NCBI GenBank assembly: GCA_046309815.1
Contig: JBKCOJ010000005.1
Span: forward strand, 62,001-126,000
Source of the DNA: CAITNM01 sp021298215
Lineage (GTDB): Bacteria > Pseudomonadota > Alphaproteobacteria > Paracaedibacterales > CAITNM01
Reading direction: 5' to 3'
Length of the DNA: 64,000 bases
This document shows, in pieces, positions 7,850 to 17,427 of this stretch. Under the pieces are notes generated by a model. It made no database searches. It was given only the letters and a program-made list of their open reading frames with translations, and was not told where the DNA came from. The stretch's first letter is position 1. Each line of letters starts with the position of its first letter. Both the position numbers and the translations under genes were made by a program.

Positions 7850-9172
7850 TTACATTCTCTCAAAAAACTCTCCCATAATTTGCTGTTCACGTTTATATAT
7901 TTTTTCTTCGTCAAATAACAATTTATATCTTTTATAAGCTCGTTCTCCTCGTTTTTTAGCTTCTATGGGATCGTTAATAGCTTCTAAAATTTGAGCGCAA
8001 ATTTGATCACTGTTAGGATAATCCGCAAAATAGCCGCTATACCCATCTGTTAAGAGCTCATGATGCCATTCTATATCAAAGCAAACGATGGCTTTTTTCA
8101 ACATAGCAGCTTCTAATAAAGCAAATCCTCCCAAAGGTATAAGAGCAACATCTGAATGAAATATATAGGACATTAACTGATGGGAAGGTATAAAACCGGG
8201 CATAAAAATTCTTTCAGTCACTCCTGAATCTTTAACCAAGATCTCAATTTCAGCAGCCATAGGCCCATACCCTATAATACATAAGCCCAAATCTTGATCA
8301 GCAGCTAAAGCTTTAAATGCTCCTTTCAGAGCAAAAGGTAATTTTTTTTCATAAGAAAAACGTGACCATGTAATAATTGTTTTCTTTGTTTTAGGAAACT
8401 TATCTAAATCATTCTGAGAAATAATATGAGATTTATTAATAGGTTTGACGCATGGATAGATTCTTGTGCGCCTAATCTTTTTTGCATCTGCACCATTACA
8501 TAAAGCAAAATCTCCACAATGATTATTATACGCCATTACTAAATCGGCTTGATGGAAAGCAAGCTCTGCAATTACTTTTTCTAAAACATAAAGTATAAAT
8601 TTTTTCATCTTTCCAAATTTAAAAGGATATTCAGACCGACTTAAATCTCCATTTCCCATCACTGCAATAATAAGGGGAATTTTTTTAAATATTCTAAGCA
8701 AAGCAGCTAAAAATAATTGATCTGAAGGTGCATAAGCAGAAATTGCTGTTATATTTTGGTTATCAATTAAATTAACAACAAAAAAATAACATTTTAAAAA
8801 ATTTATAACTCTCTTGGTTTTTTTAAAAATTTCTTGATCATCTAATAATTTTTGGACAACACCTTTTACATTCTTTGTTAATTGATAAACTTCTGATTCA
8901 AATTCTCCGGCATAATATACAAAGGTTTCCTGATAACCAGGCCTTAGAAATTGCTTTTGAAAATATTCATGCCATTCTTTCATGTATTTTTTATCTTCAA
9001 TTGAGGGCGGCTTGATAGGCTTTCCACTTGCTAAAAATAAAATGGCCATTTTTTCTTTACTGTAAGTTTTTCTCTTTTTATAAAAAAGCAAAATAAAAGG
9101 TACTAACCCACAGAGAAAAAAAAATAATATTGAATCCGCGATACCGTGTAAAATATTTACTATTTTTTTCAT
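7850..9172 (-). CDS. Glycosyltransferase, GT4-like (group 1)
   Basis: 440 aa, GT-B fold. The N-terminus starts with a basic segment and a membrane span (SILFFFLCGLVPFILLFY, residues 14-31), unusual for soluble GT4 enzymes. The nucleotide-binding half shows TIITWSRFSYEKKLPFALKG near 286, LCIIGYGPMAAEIEILV near 318, IFMPGFIPSHQLMSYI near 340 and a Glu-containing ALLEAAMLKKAIVCFDI near 371 (EX7E region). It adds a sugar to the growing repeat unit on the cytoplasmic face. Donor and linkage are unknown. Confidence 0.82.
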   Translation of the reverse strand: MKKIVNILHGIADSILFFFLCGLVPFILLFYKKRKTYSKEKMAILFLASGKPIKPPSIEDKKYMKEWHEYFQKQFLRPGYQETFVYYAGEFESEVYQLTKNVKGVVQKLLDDQEIFKKTKRVINFLKCYFFVVNLIDNQNITAISAYAPSDQLFLAALLRIFKKIPLIIAVMGNGDLSRSEYPFKFGKMKKFILYVLEKVIAELAFHQADLVMAYNNHCGDFALCNGADAKKIRRTRIYPCVKPINKSHIISQNDLDKFPKTKKTIITWSRFSYEKKLPFALKGAFKALAADQDLGLCIIGYGPMAAEIEILVKDSGVTERIFMPGFIPSHQLMSYIFHSDVALIPLGGFALLEAAMLKKAIVCFDIEWHHELLTDGYSGYFADYPNSDQICAQILEAINDPIEAKKRGERAYKRYKLLFDEEKIYKREQQIMGEFFERM

Positions 9173-9176
9173 AATG

Positions 9177-10085
9177 TTATTTATTATACTGAAAAACTTG
9201 ATAATACAAATGCCTATCTCTCAATCTAAAAGAAGAAAATGCTGTATTAGGAAATTGCTTAAGGATTTTTCTCACAGCCTTTATCGCATAAAAATTTTTC
9301 AAAATTGAATTCAATAAACCAACATCGTGCGCGAGAACATATTCTGTATATTCATCCTGATACCATGATTCGCGCAATAAAGAAAAATCTTTTTGAAAGT
9401 ATTTTTTTAATGCTTCTTTTTGCCTTAAGACTAGGTAACTGTAGTCATCAAATTGTGTTCTTATCATTACTCCAATAGTAGGAGCTACATTTCCTGATAA
9501 TATAACAACAGCGTTATCATTTAGATAAGGCTTAAGCTCAGAAATAAGTTTAGACATATCCAAACAAAACATTGAGCATGCAACCATAAAAACATAATCA
9601 AATTTTTGCCTTATTTTATTTTCATTAAATACCTTCGCCAGACTGTCTTTATTAAAGTCAAAACGAACAGCATTTAACTTTAAGTCATCGTTAGCAAAAT
9701 TTACAGCTTTTGTATTGATTTCTGTCATTAATGCATAATTACAGAAAGGCTTAAAATTTTTCAAAAAATGTCCGCTACCTCCACTGATATCAAGTATATT
9801 CTTATGCTCTAAATTATTTATGTAGCTAGAAAAATTCCTCATAAACAATTCGTAATTTATTCTTGAAACTTTTTCATGCTCCTTTGAGGCAAAATAATCA
9901 TAAATATTATCTTCATTTAAATCTTTTGATTTCTTAAGATGAGGAAAAGGCAGCATTGACAATGGGTAAATAGCACGTTCAGCGGAAAAAGCTGCACCAC
10001 ACTTATTACACATAAACCATTTTCTCTTATATGTAATAATACTTCCTAAGTTTTTTGAATCATTGCATTCGCAGCATTTTATCAT
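9177..10085 (-). CDS. SAM-dependent methyltransferase with N-terminal zinc ribbon
   Basis: 302 aa. It begins with a CxxC...CxxC zinc ribbon (CCEC at 4-7, CNKC at 27-30), the arrangement seen in C-methyltransferases and hypothetical methyltransferases of sugar clusters. The SAM site is ILDISGGSGHFLKNF near 97, followed by ALMTEINTKAVNFAN. Partial fit to the 3-C-methyltransferase family (zinc-binding N-domain, SAM domain), but the usual C-terminal domain is not obvious. It overlaps the pseudogene upstream by 4 bp (ATGA). Confidence 0.75.
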   Translation of the reverse strand: MIKCCECNDSKNLGSIITYKRKWFMCNKCGAAFSAERAIYPLSMLPFPHLKKSKDLNEDNIYDYFASKEHEKVSRINYELFMRNFSSYINNLEHKNILDISGGSGHFLKNFKPFCNYALMTEINTKAVNFANDDLKLNAVRFDFNKDSLAKVFNENKIRQKFDYVFMVACSMFCLDMSKLISELKPYLNDNAVVILSGNVAPTIGVMIRTQFDDYSYLVLRQKEALKKYFQKDFSLLRESWYQDEYTEYVLAHDVGLLNSILKNFYAIKAVRKILKQFPNTAFSSFRLRDRHLYYQVFQYNK

Positions 10086-10682
10086 TTTTTAATCTCTTTT
10101 CTTATGGTTGGCAAATAATCCCCGTACGCATGATCATTTTTTTCAAAATATTCTAAAGTAATTTTCTCATTTTTTATCACGACTTTCCCTATTAATTTTC
10201 CGGGTGAACCACCTATTATGGAATAGTCCTCCGTATTTTTATTTACAAAAGTATTAGCACCAATATTAATGCCAGCTTTTATGACTGATTGAGAGCCAAT
10301 ATAAGTGTTATTGCCAATCTTTACAGCAGCTTTATAAACGCTTTCCATCCCGCCAGAAAACACTCTCATAAAAGTATCATGAGTATATATATGAACGCCG
10401 GCAGATAATTCATAAAAATCACCAATTTTAATGCCCCCACCCGAACCATCTAAAATTACATAAGGCCCTATTCAAACTTTCTTGCCGGCTTGTACAGATC
10501 CGAACAGTAAGGCGCTATTATAAATACTAGAATCTTCACCAAACCCTAATCGTTTTACTCGCTCAAATCGATCAAATAATCCATCCTGAAATGGCAAGCT
10601 TCTATCGTAAGTATCGCGTAAATATTTCTCTTGCTGAGCATATATTTCTATCAATAAGTTTTTTTAAGCTTTCGTTATTCAT
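10082..10682 (-). pseudogene. Left-handed beta-helix acyltransferase, disrupted by a frameshift and a stop
   Basis: Read through two lesions, this is a roughly 200-residue hexapeptide-repeat acyltransferase. From ATG 10682-10680 the frame is MNNESLK, then an A7 run (minus strand of 10659-10665) has one base too many. Removing one A restores the frame into EIYAQQEKYLRDTY. The second lesion is an in-frame TGA at 10474-10472 where family members have Trp (VWIGP). The sequence then continues in the same frame as IGPYVILDGSGGG, IKIGDFYELSAGVHIYTHD, the hexapeptide repeats and a GGSPGKLIG end. Remaining codons are intact, so inactivation is recent. A homopolymer assembly error is possible for the first lesion. 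Confidence 0.85.
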
Positions 10683-10711
10683 AGGTACACAAATCTTGTA
10701 AGATCAAACTT

Positions 10712-11674
10712 TTAATTGATGGAACGATAATACTTAGCTGTTTCTAATATACCTTCATCTAAATCTACTGTAGCTTCAAAATCTAAAAATGATTTAGCTT
10801 TGGATACATCAGGAACTCGTAATTCGATATCAGCCATTTCCTTTCCAGAAAACTTGATAATAGATTTAGAATTTAAGTTTTTACAAACCGCGTTTGCTAA
10901 ACCATAAATTGTTGTAACGGCCCTTGCATTTCCAATATTAAAGGTTTCACCGATTGCTTTTGGGTTAGTCATACATCGCATTAATCCATCAACCATATCA
11001 TCTACATAACACCAAGCTCTAATTTGCGTACCATCACCGTGAATAAAAATATCTTCATTTTTAATAGCTTTTTGAATAAATATTGAAAGAGCTCCTTCTC
11101 CTACCTGGCCTGGACCATAAACATTAAAAGGGCGCAAAACAGTACAAGGTGTCCCAAATTCTTTAAAATAGGCTAAACCTAAATGTTCATCTGCAAGCTT
11201 TGACACCGCATATGTCCATCTTGCTTCTCCAACAGCACCAATAACAGCACTATGACTTTCAGTACTTTGGAAAGCCTGGCTTCCAAAAATTTCGCTAGTA
11301 GAAAATAACACAACTCTTTCACATGGAAGACTTAACTCTTTTATTATATTTAATAGATTGGCGGTCCCCAGGATGTTAACTCTTAAAGTATTTGTGGGAC
11401 TTTTAATCACTGAATCAATTCCAGCAATAGCAGCACAATGAACAACATGTGTAGGAGAAAATTCTGCCATAGCCTTTTTTAAACTATCGGAATCAAGTAT
11501 GTCTCCTTTAATAATGGTTATATTTCCATTTTCATTTTTATCACGAAATTTTAGAGCATCGCGCAAAAAATTATCGTAAATACATATTTGGTTATCTTTA
11601 GATAGTGTTTGGGCCAACAAGCTCCCCACAAACCCAGCACCACCTGTTATAAAAATTCTTTTGTTATTTAGCAT
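10712..11674 (-). CDS. NAD-dependent nucleotide-sugar epimerase/dehydratase
   Basis: 320-aa extended short-chain dehydrogenase. NAD-binding GGAGFVGSLLAQTL (residues 11-24), the active-site Ser-Thr-Ser in VVLFSTSEIFG near 123 and the catalytic Tyr-Lys in WTYAVSKLADEH near 152 are all present, followed by RPFNVYGPGQVG. The closest families are UDP-glucose 4-epimerase and GDP-sugar/UDP-sugar dehydratases; the exact reaction cannot be assigned. It overlaps the acyltransferase gene downstream by 11 bp. Confidence 0.83.
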   Translation of the reverse strand: MLNNKRIFITGGAGFVGSLLAQTLSKDNQICIYDNFLRDALKFRDKNENGNITIIKGDILDSDSLKKAMAEFSPTHVVHCAAIAGIDSVIKSPTNTLRVNILGTANLLNIIKELSLPCERVVLFSTSEIFGSQAFQSTESHSAVIGAVGEARWTYAVSKLADEHLGLAYFKEFGTPCTVLRPFNVYGPGQVGEGALSIFIQKAIKNEDIFIHGDGTQIRAWCYVDDMVDGLMRCMTNPKAIGETFNIGNARAVTTIYGLANAVCKNLNSKSIIKFSGKEMADIELRVPDVSKAKSFLDFEATVDLDEGILETAKYYRSIN

Positions 11675-12182
11675 CTGTTTTCCTTTTTAAAACCGCTGGA
11701 ATTCCCGCTATTATCGAGTTTTTTGCAAAATTAGAATCTTCTAAAAGAACGCTATTAGCGGCAATTATGCAGTTGTCACTTATCCGAACCCCCAATAATA
11801 TCTTGGAATCAAAACCTAGCCATACGTTATTTCCTATAATAATTTCTTTTGCCCTGATGCCTTGCAAACAGAAAGGCTTATCTGGATCTTCTATAATGTG
11901 GGAAGTCGTACATATTTTTGATCCAGCACCAATCAATGCATAATCCCCAACAAGTAACCCCTTTAATCCTACCAAAATAGAAGATCTACCTATGTAACTA
12001 CAACTTCCTATTGAAATATCGCTGGGATACTTAAACTGAACCTTTGCACAGATGCGAGTCCCCTTACCTATTTTCTTAAAAAATAGCCGATAAAAAAATG
12101 GTCGTATTTTATCAAAAATACCGAACTCGTGATTCATTAATAACGCTTGAACACAATAAAATAACCCGTCACTAATTTTCAT
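11664..12182 (-). CDS. Hexapeptide-repeat acyltransferase (WbbJ-like)
   Basis: 172-aa left-handed beta-helix protein. Hexapeptide turns run from about residue 60 (ISIGSCSYIGRSSILVGLKG) to 150, with the characteristic CTTSHIIEDPD loop carrying the catalytic His near 94 and a closing AGIPAVLKRK. It is a sugar O-acetyltransferase by family. Its intact state contrasts with the disrupted acyltransferase 1 kb downstream. The start overlaps the upstream epimerase stop by 4 bp. Confidence 0.8.
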   Translation of the reverse strand: MKISDGLFYCVQALLMNHEFGIFDKIRPFFYRLFFKKIGKGTRICAKVQFKYPSDISIGSCSYIGRSSILVGLKGLLVGDYALIGAGSKICTTSHIIEDPDKPFCLQGIRAKEIIIGNNVWLGFDSKILLGVRISDNCIIAANSVLLEDSNFAKNSIIAGIPAVLKRKTDAK

Positions 12183-12964
12183 TGAAACACATCTTTAAAT
12201 TTACCAGATCTATGCCAGTTGAATGCATAAGCTACAGAAGTACAATTATTTGATTTTTGATCTGCCTGTTGAAAAAATGGCTCTTTCCCCAAAAATTTTG
12301 CCAGTTTTTTAGATAAATCATAAATTGAAACTTTGTAAGATGAGGATAAGTTATGAATTGCTTTAGAGTTATTATTACATAAAAAATCTTGCAATATGCA
12401 TTCTGCAATATCTTTTACATGAGATAAAGAAAGTATAGGACCACCATTGCTATTCAGCTTTATAGGCATTTCATGCTTGATCTTGTAAAGCAAACCAGGC
12501 ACAAGTCTAGGAACCTCTTGACCAGGACCATAAGAAAAAAATAATCTTAATATGTTAAGGTCTTTTTTCCATTTAGCTATAAACAAATTTTCTTGATTTA
12601 ATTTTGAAACTCCGTAGTTTGTTTTAGGAAGGCATTTTAAGCCTACATACCTATCTTGATCATATTCACCATAAACTGCACCTGATGAAAGAGCTATTAT
12701 TTTTTTTACATTTTTGCTATTTAAAAAATCACATAACATGCTAACAGGATCTTCGTTCACTATTCTTAGCTGTTCAATGTCCTCACAAATTTTTCCGGCA
12801 GCAAAAATTACTTGCTCAATATTATCCGGAAAAATTTTCCAAGTATTAGGATCACATAAATTGAACTGCTCAGAGTTAAAGCAAATATGCTTATATCGAT
12901 TTTCCAACATTGTTTGTGAAATTGCTCTCCCAATAAAACCATTACCAATGATTACAATAGACAT
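12179..12964 (-). CDS. NAD-dependent epimerase/dehydratase family protein
   Basis: 261-aa short SDR. Nucleotide-binding IVIIGNGFIGRAISQTM at 3-19, ALSSGAVYGEYD near 104 and the catalytic Tyr-Lys NYGVSKLNQENLF near 127 are visible, then FFSYGPGQEVPRLVPG. It resembles dTDP-4-dehydrorhamnose reductase-type and 4-keto-sugar reductases in length, but sequence alone does not fix the substrate. It overlaps the aminotransferase gene by 13 bp. Confidence 0.78.
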   Translation of the reverse strand: MSIVIIGNGFIGRAISQTMLENRYKHICFNSEQFNLCDPNTWKIFPDNIEQVIFAAGKICEDIEQLRIVNEDPVSMLCDFLNSKNVKKIIALSSGAVYGEYDQDRYVGLKCLPKTNYGVSKLNQENLFIAKWKKDLNILRLFFSYGPGQEVPRLVPGLLYKIKHEMPIKLNSNGGPILSLSHVKDIAECILQDFLCNNNSKAIHNLSSSYKVSIYDLSKKLAKFLGKEPFFQQADQKSNNCTSVAYAFNWHRSGKFKDVFQ

Positions 12965-14070
12965 CGTTTTATTGTAGCTGCATAGTCTTGTGAAAATTTC
13001 ACATATCCGCTCATAGGCAAGCTTAACACTTCATTTGCTAATGACTCACACACAGGAAGAACGCCTTCGTTAGCAGTTGGATAATGCTTATAAGCCGTTT
13101 GTAGATGAAGCGGTTTCACATAATACACCATGGTTGGAATACCTGCATCTTTAAGCTCAGCAATTAGCTTATCTCTATCAATATGTTTTGGTAGTCGTAT
13201 CGTGTATTGCGCCCAAGCAGACGTTGCGCCCTTCATAACAAAAGGGACTCGTACCACATCTTTTAACGCATCATCATAAGCATCAGCAGTTTTTTGACGC
13301 GCAATTAATTCCTCAGGAAATATTTTTAATTTTTCCAACAAAATAGCAGCCTGAATAGTATCCAAGCGACCATTCATTCCAATGCGCACGTTATCGTATT
13401 TATCAGATCCTTGACCATGCACGCGAAGCGATTTAATAATTGCAGCAAGCTCATCACTATTGGTAAAAATAGCTCCTCCATCCCCATAACACCCTAAAGG
13501 CTTTGCTGGAAAAAAGCTTGTTGTTGCCATATCACCAATATTTCCAACTTTATAATTTTTATAAGCTGCACCAAAACTTTGAGCACCATCAGCCATAACC
13601 CACAAATTATGGGCATCAGCAATTTGTTGGATTGCATCATAATCTGCTGGTTGCCCGAACAAATCAACCGGAATAATTCCAACAGGATTAAACCCTAATT
13701 TCCTAGCTGTTTGAATCCCTTGTGCTAGACTTTTTGGATCAATATTATATGTGTCTTCCAATGAATCAATAAAAATTGGCGTTGCCCCCATCCAAGCAAC
13801 CACTTCAGCAGTGGCTGCAAACGTAAACGAAGGCACCAAAATAGCATCATTTGGTTTTACATTTTTAGCCATCAACCCTAAGCCCAATGCATCTGTACCA
13901 TTAGCGCAGGTAATTGCATGTTTAACCCCACAAAATTCCGCTAACTGCTTTTCAAATTCGTAGACTTCTGGCCCCATAATATAAGTGCCATGATCCAGAA
14001 CACGCTTAATAGCCGCGTCAACTTGAGGGCGAATTTGTTCTTGTTGGGCTTTTAAATCAATAAATTGCAT
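12952..14070 (-). CDS. DegT/DnrJ/EryC1/StrS sugar aminotransferase (WbpE-like)
   Basis: 372-aa PLP enzyme. It starts MQFIDLKAQQEQIRPQVDAA, has the cofactor-contact segment AITCANGTDALGLGLMA near 54, DGAQSFGAAYKN near 160 and the Schiff-base Lys in TTSFFPAKPLGCYGDGGAIF near 186. Sequence style (VYYVKPLHLQTAY near 320) matches the WbpE/WlbC group that transaminates UDP-3-keto-GlcNAcA to the 3-amino sugar. The preceding gene is a WbpB-like oxidoreductase fused to a WbpD-like acetyltransferase, which supports this specific step. Confidence 0.88.
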   Translation of the reverse strand: MQFIDLKAQQEQIRPQVDAAIKRVLDHGTYIMGPEVYEFEKQLAEFCGVKHAITCANGTDALGLGLMAKNVKPNDAILVPSFTFAATAEVVAWMGATPIFIDSLEDTYNIDPKSLAQGIQTARKLGFNPVGIIPVDLFGQPADYDAIQQIADAHNLWVMADGAQSFGAAYKNYKVGNIGDMATTSFFPAKPLGCYGDGGAIFTNSDELAAIIKSLRVHGQGSDKYDNVRIGMNGRLDTIQAAILLEKLKIFPEELIARQKTADAYDDALKDVVRVPFVMKGATSAWAQYTIRLPKHIDRDKLIAELKDAGIPTMVYYVKPLHLQTAYKHYPTANEGVLPVCESLANEVLSLPMSGYVKFSQDYAATIKRCLL

Positions 14071-14085
14071 TGGCCTTACCTTATA

Positions 14086-15660
14086 TCAAGCTATTTTGTT
14101 ATTAGTATTACTTTTATCATTTTCAATCAGATTTCCATCAACGATTTTGTATTGGCGTCTTTCTCGTGGGCAAATAAAATCTTCTCCAAGTTTCTCACCA
14201 GCATGACTTACCCACCCCATTTGTTTTGCAGGATTACCAACCATCACTGCGTGAGGCTTGACATCTTTTGTTATCACGGCACCAGCACCAATTAAGCTGT
14301 AAGCACCTAAACGATTACCACATACTATTGTTGCGTTCGCCCCTATTGTCACACCACGTTCTACATAAGTAGGACGAAACTCATCTTTACGTTCTACCTC
14401 TGCGCGTGGGTTATGAACATTAGTAAACACGCAAGAAGGACCACAAAAAACACCATCTTCTAACACAACCCCCTTGTAAAGACTAACGTTATTTTGCACT
14501 TTACAACGATTACCCACTATAACATCCGGACCAATCATAACGTTTTGACCGATAACGCAGTCCTCACCAATTTTTGTGCCTTTAATAATATGAGAGAAAT
14601 GCCAAACTTTTGTGCCATTTCCTATTTCACATCCTTCATCAACAATGGCGGTTTCATGCACAAAGTAAGGCAGAATCTCATCATTCAAGACAATATTTGT
14701 GGCTGAATACAAGGATTTTTGTGCCGCATCTAATACCCGAAGCACTCGCAATCCTTCAAAACCATCTGTACGCGGTTTTTGATTATTTTTAATGCTTTCA
14801 ATAAAATGCTGACATTCAAGCTTTAAAGGCTCTTCAACTGCCAATGGCACATGTATAACATCTGCTTTTTCAGGTATTGGCAGGCCATCAACCCAGGTAA
14901 CCTGATGAGGGTAAATTTTTAGTTTTTCCCCCCAAGGTAAACTATCGTCAAACACAGCCATGCCACGATCACCAACAACGACTAATTTTTGCTCCTTATA
15001 AGGGTGCAACCATGAGACAAAAATGTGTGCTTGCACGCCATTTTTAAAATGCATATGTGTAGTTGTTACATCATGAATGCGTGGGTTAAGATGACAAGCA
15101 CCAGTAGCGTAAAGCCTCTCTGGCAAATCCCCAACCAAGCCCAAAATCATAGAAATATCGTGTGGGGCGAAACTCCACAGAATATTCTCCTCATTGCGAA
15201 ATTTTCCAAGATTAAGACGATTGGAATAAATATATTGAAGACGTCCAAGATTACCTTTAGCAATTAGATTTTTAAGCTCTTGAAATGCGGGATGGTATTG
15301 TAATAAATGCCCAACCATAAGCTTACGGTCGACTTCAACGGATAGATCGCATAATTTTTGAGCCTCATCGATTCTTAAAGAAAGGGGCTTTTCCACAAAT
15401 ACATGTTTACCAGATTTAAGAACTCTTTGAGTCAAATCAAAATGTAGAGCTGCAGGTGCCGCCACAACAACGCCATCACAGTCACTTTTTAAAACCTGGT
15501 CAAAAGTTAGAACTTGCACCCCATAAGTTTGAGAGGCTTTTTCTGCGAGCTCCTCACTTGCGTCACAGACGGAATGCAATACTTCAAGTTCTGCAAAATT
15601 ACGAACAAGATTTTTACCCCAGTATCCACAACCAATTACCGCTATTTTAACGCTGACCAT
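14086..15660 (-). CDS. Gfo/Idh/MocA oxidoreductase fused to LbH acetyltransferase (WbpB-WbpD-like)
   Basis: 524 aa with two complete enzymes. Residues 1-325 are a Gfo/Idh/MocA oxidoreductase: VIGCGYWGKNLVRNF at 8-22 binds NAD, VFVEKPLSL near 90 is the conserved Glu-Lys-Pro, and ENILWSFAPHDISMILGL near 160 holds the catalytic region. Residues 330-505 are a left-handed beta-helix N-acetyltransferase: YFVHETAIVDEGCEIG, KVWHFSHI with a catalytic His, GVFCGPSCVFTNVHNPRAE and VMVGNPAKQMGWVS. In the Wbp pathway, WbpB oxidises C3 and WbpD acetylates the 3-amino group made by WbpE, which is the adjacent gene here. Confidence 0.9.
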   Translation of the reverse strand: MVSVKIAVIGCGYWGKNLVRNFAELEVLHSVCDASEELAEKASQTYGVQVLTFDQVLKSDCDGVVVAAPAALHFDLTQRVLKSGKHVFVEKPLSLRIDEAQKLCDLSVEVDRKLMVGHLLQYHPAFQELKNLIAKGNLGRLQYIYSNRLNLGKFRNEENILWSFAPHDISMILGLVGDLPERLYATGACHLNPRIHDVTTTHMHFKNGVQAHIFVSWLHPYKEQKLVVVGDRGMAVFDDSLPWGEKLKIYPHQVTWVDGLPIPEKADVIHVPLAVEEPLKLECQHFIESIKNNQKPRTDGFEGLRVLRVLDAAQKSLYSATNIVLNDEILPYFVHETAIVDEGCEIGNGTKVWHFSHIIKGTKIGEDCVIGQNVMIGPDVIVGNRCKVQNNVSLYKGVVLEDGVFCGPSCVFTNVHNPRAEVERKDEFRPTYVERGVTIGANATIVCGNRLGAYSLIGAGAVITKDVKPHAVMVGNPAKQMGWVSHAGEKLGEDFICPRERRQYKIVDGNLIENDKSNTNNKIA

Positions 15661-15663
15661 AAA

Positions 15664-17427
15664 TTACACCATCTTGCTTCTTTCGAGTTCATTATATTGA
15701 GTGACTTCTTTTATTTGCCCTTTTTCCATCACAATAATTCGATCGCAATCTTTTAAAGTTGTTATCCTATGAGCGATCATTATTACAGTACGATTTTTGC
15801 TAACAGAATTAATAGTTTCCATCAGCTTTTCCTCTGTTTGATTGTCAAGTGCAGAGGTGGCCTCATCAAAAACCAAAACATCTGGATTATGATACAAGGA
15901 GCGCGCAATAGCAATTCGTTGACGTTCTCCTCCAGATAAGCGAATACCTCGTTCGCCTACGATTGTTTCCGCCCCTTTCGGCAAGCTATCAATAAGTTTA
16001 CGCAACTGCACCGCATTTATCACAAAATTTAGCCGCTCTTCGTTTATTTCTTTTTCTCCAAAAGCAATATTTGCCGCGATTGTATCATCGATTAAATAAA
16101 TGCTTTGGGAAACATATCCAATTTTTTGATGCCACTGATAAGATCTTACAGTGAATTTGCCATCAACAAGCGCTTCTCCTTTATAAGGCTTTAAAAGACC
16201 TAAAATAATATCAACTAATGTAGATTTTCCTGAACCAGTTTTCCCAACTATTCCTATACTTTCACCTTTTTTTATACAAAGAGAAATATTTTGCAAGGCA
16301 TCTTTTTCCATATTAGCGTATCGAAAGAAAATATCTTTTAGCTCAATTATTTCGTTAAATTGAAACTCAGGTATATTGAGGTAATTTTGCTTAGCAGCCG
16401 TCTCATTATACTCCTGATATACCCGAACAATGGAAGGAACACTGGATTTCAAAGTATTTAATTGATTAATCATCCTATTTAAGCCAGGCATTAAACGGAA
16501 TCCAACGTAGAGATATCCACCTAATACCCCAATCATCTGCAGTGGAGTACCATGAACTAAGCACAAAATTGCGATAACCAAAACGAAAATTCCAACAAAT
16601 AACGTTTCAATAACTAGCCTTGGCATGGCATTTGTCGCTGTTTGCAATGCTTGAGCATGAGACCTTTTTTGTGAATAATACTGATAAACATCGATAAAAA
16701 TCTGACGCTTTCCAAGCAATACAATATCTTTAAAACCATGAAAAAATTGCGCTAAATTTTGACCACATAACAAGGAAGATTCTTGCAAATGCTTGCCCCA
16801 TTTATAAAATTTTGGCATCAATCCTTTTACTAGACCCCACCCGCAAATCAGCCCCACCAAAAAAATCACGAAGAATAATGAAGGGTTCATAAGCACGACC
16901 ATAATAACCAAAAATAAAAAAACCATGCTCTCAGACATAATCATAGCAACTGACATCATCCCTGCAGAAAACATCAGCTCAGCATCCCCCCCCACAACAG
17001 CAGAACCAAGTGAGGAATTCCGCGTCAGATAAAATGCATAATCTAGTTCAGCATATCTTTCCAATAACCTGCCCTTAAATTGATAATTCATTTTTTGCAC
17101 AGAAAAATTTTGATAGAATGCTTCCACAGCCGCAATTATGTTTTTAATCAAATACAACACACCCACACTAATAGCCAAGTAAAACACACTGCGTTGCGCT
17201 GATAAATCATCAGCTAAACCTATCATTGCTAAATATTTTTCCCCAAGTTCTGGCTGATTTAACACTTGAACAAAAACAACAATGATAGAGGCAGTCGCAA
17301 CTTCGAAAAGAGATGAGCAAAGAGCAAAAGCTATAATTCCAAGCCATTTTACTTTTTCTTCTTTTGTCAGTAAACAGCGCATTTTTTGAATTGCAGACAA
17401 TATTGAAGATGACATCTTATTTTCCAT
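15664..17427 (-). CDS. ABC transporter, fused permease and ATPase (MsbA/PglK type)
   Basis: Up to 587 aa. An N-terminal membrane domain with about six spans (residues 25-330) is followed by an ATPase domain with Walker A GIVGKTGSGKSTLVDI near 392, signature LSGGERQRIAIARSL near 495, Walker B VLVFDEATSALD near 516 and the switch His in MIAHRITTL. It would flip a lipid-linked oligosaccharide or LPS-type glycolipid across the inner membrane, so it is the probable exporter for this cluster. The first ATG (17427) lies inside the ops-like element. A second ATG at 17415 has GGAAAATAAG before it and is the likelier start. Confidence 0.88.
   Translation of the reverse strand: MENKMSSSILSAIQKMRCLLTKEEKVKWLGIIAFALCSSLFEVATASIIVVFVQVLNQPELGEKYLAMIGLADDLSAQRSVFYLAISVGVLYLIKNIIAAVEAFYQNFSVQKMNYQFKGRLLERYAELDYAFYLTRNSSLGSAVVGGDAELMFSAGMMSVAMIMSESMVFLFLVIMVVLMNPSLFFVIFLVGLICGWGLVKGLMPKFYKWGKHLQESSLLCGQNLAQFFHGFKDIVLLGKRQIFIDVYQYYSQKRSHAQALQTATNAMPRLVIETLFVGIFVLVIAILCLVHGTPLQMIGVLGGYLYVGFRLMPGLNRMINQLNTLKSSVPSIVRVYQEYNETAAKQNYLNIPEFQFNEIIELKDIFFRYANMEKDALQNISLCIKKGESIGIVGKTGSGKSTLVDIILGLLKPYKGEALVDGKFTVRSYQWHQKIGYVSQSIYLIDDTIAANIAFGEKEINEERLNFVINAVQLRKLIDSLPKGAETIVGERGIRLSGGERQRIAIARSLYHNPDVLVFDEATSALDNQTEEKLMETINSVSKNRTVIMIAHRITTLKDCDRIIVMEKGQIKEVTQYNELERSKMV

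Noticed and set aside
10472..10474. UGA reassigned to Trp, as in some tiny alphaproteobacterial genomes
   Set aside because: UGA ends several intact genes here (for example 160-162 and 38674-38676), and prfB is intact with a UGA-dependent frameshift. A nonsense mutation next to a frameshift is simpler.
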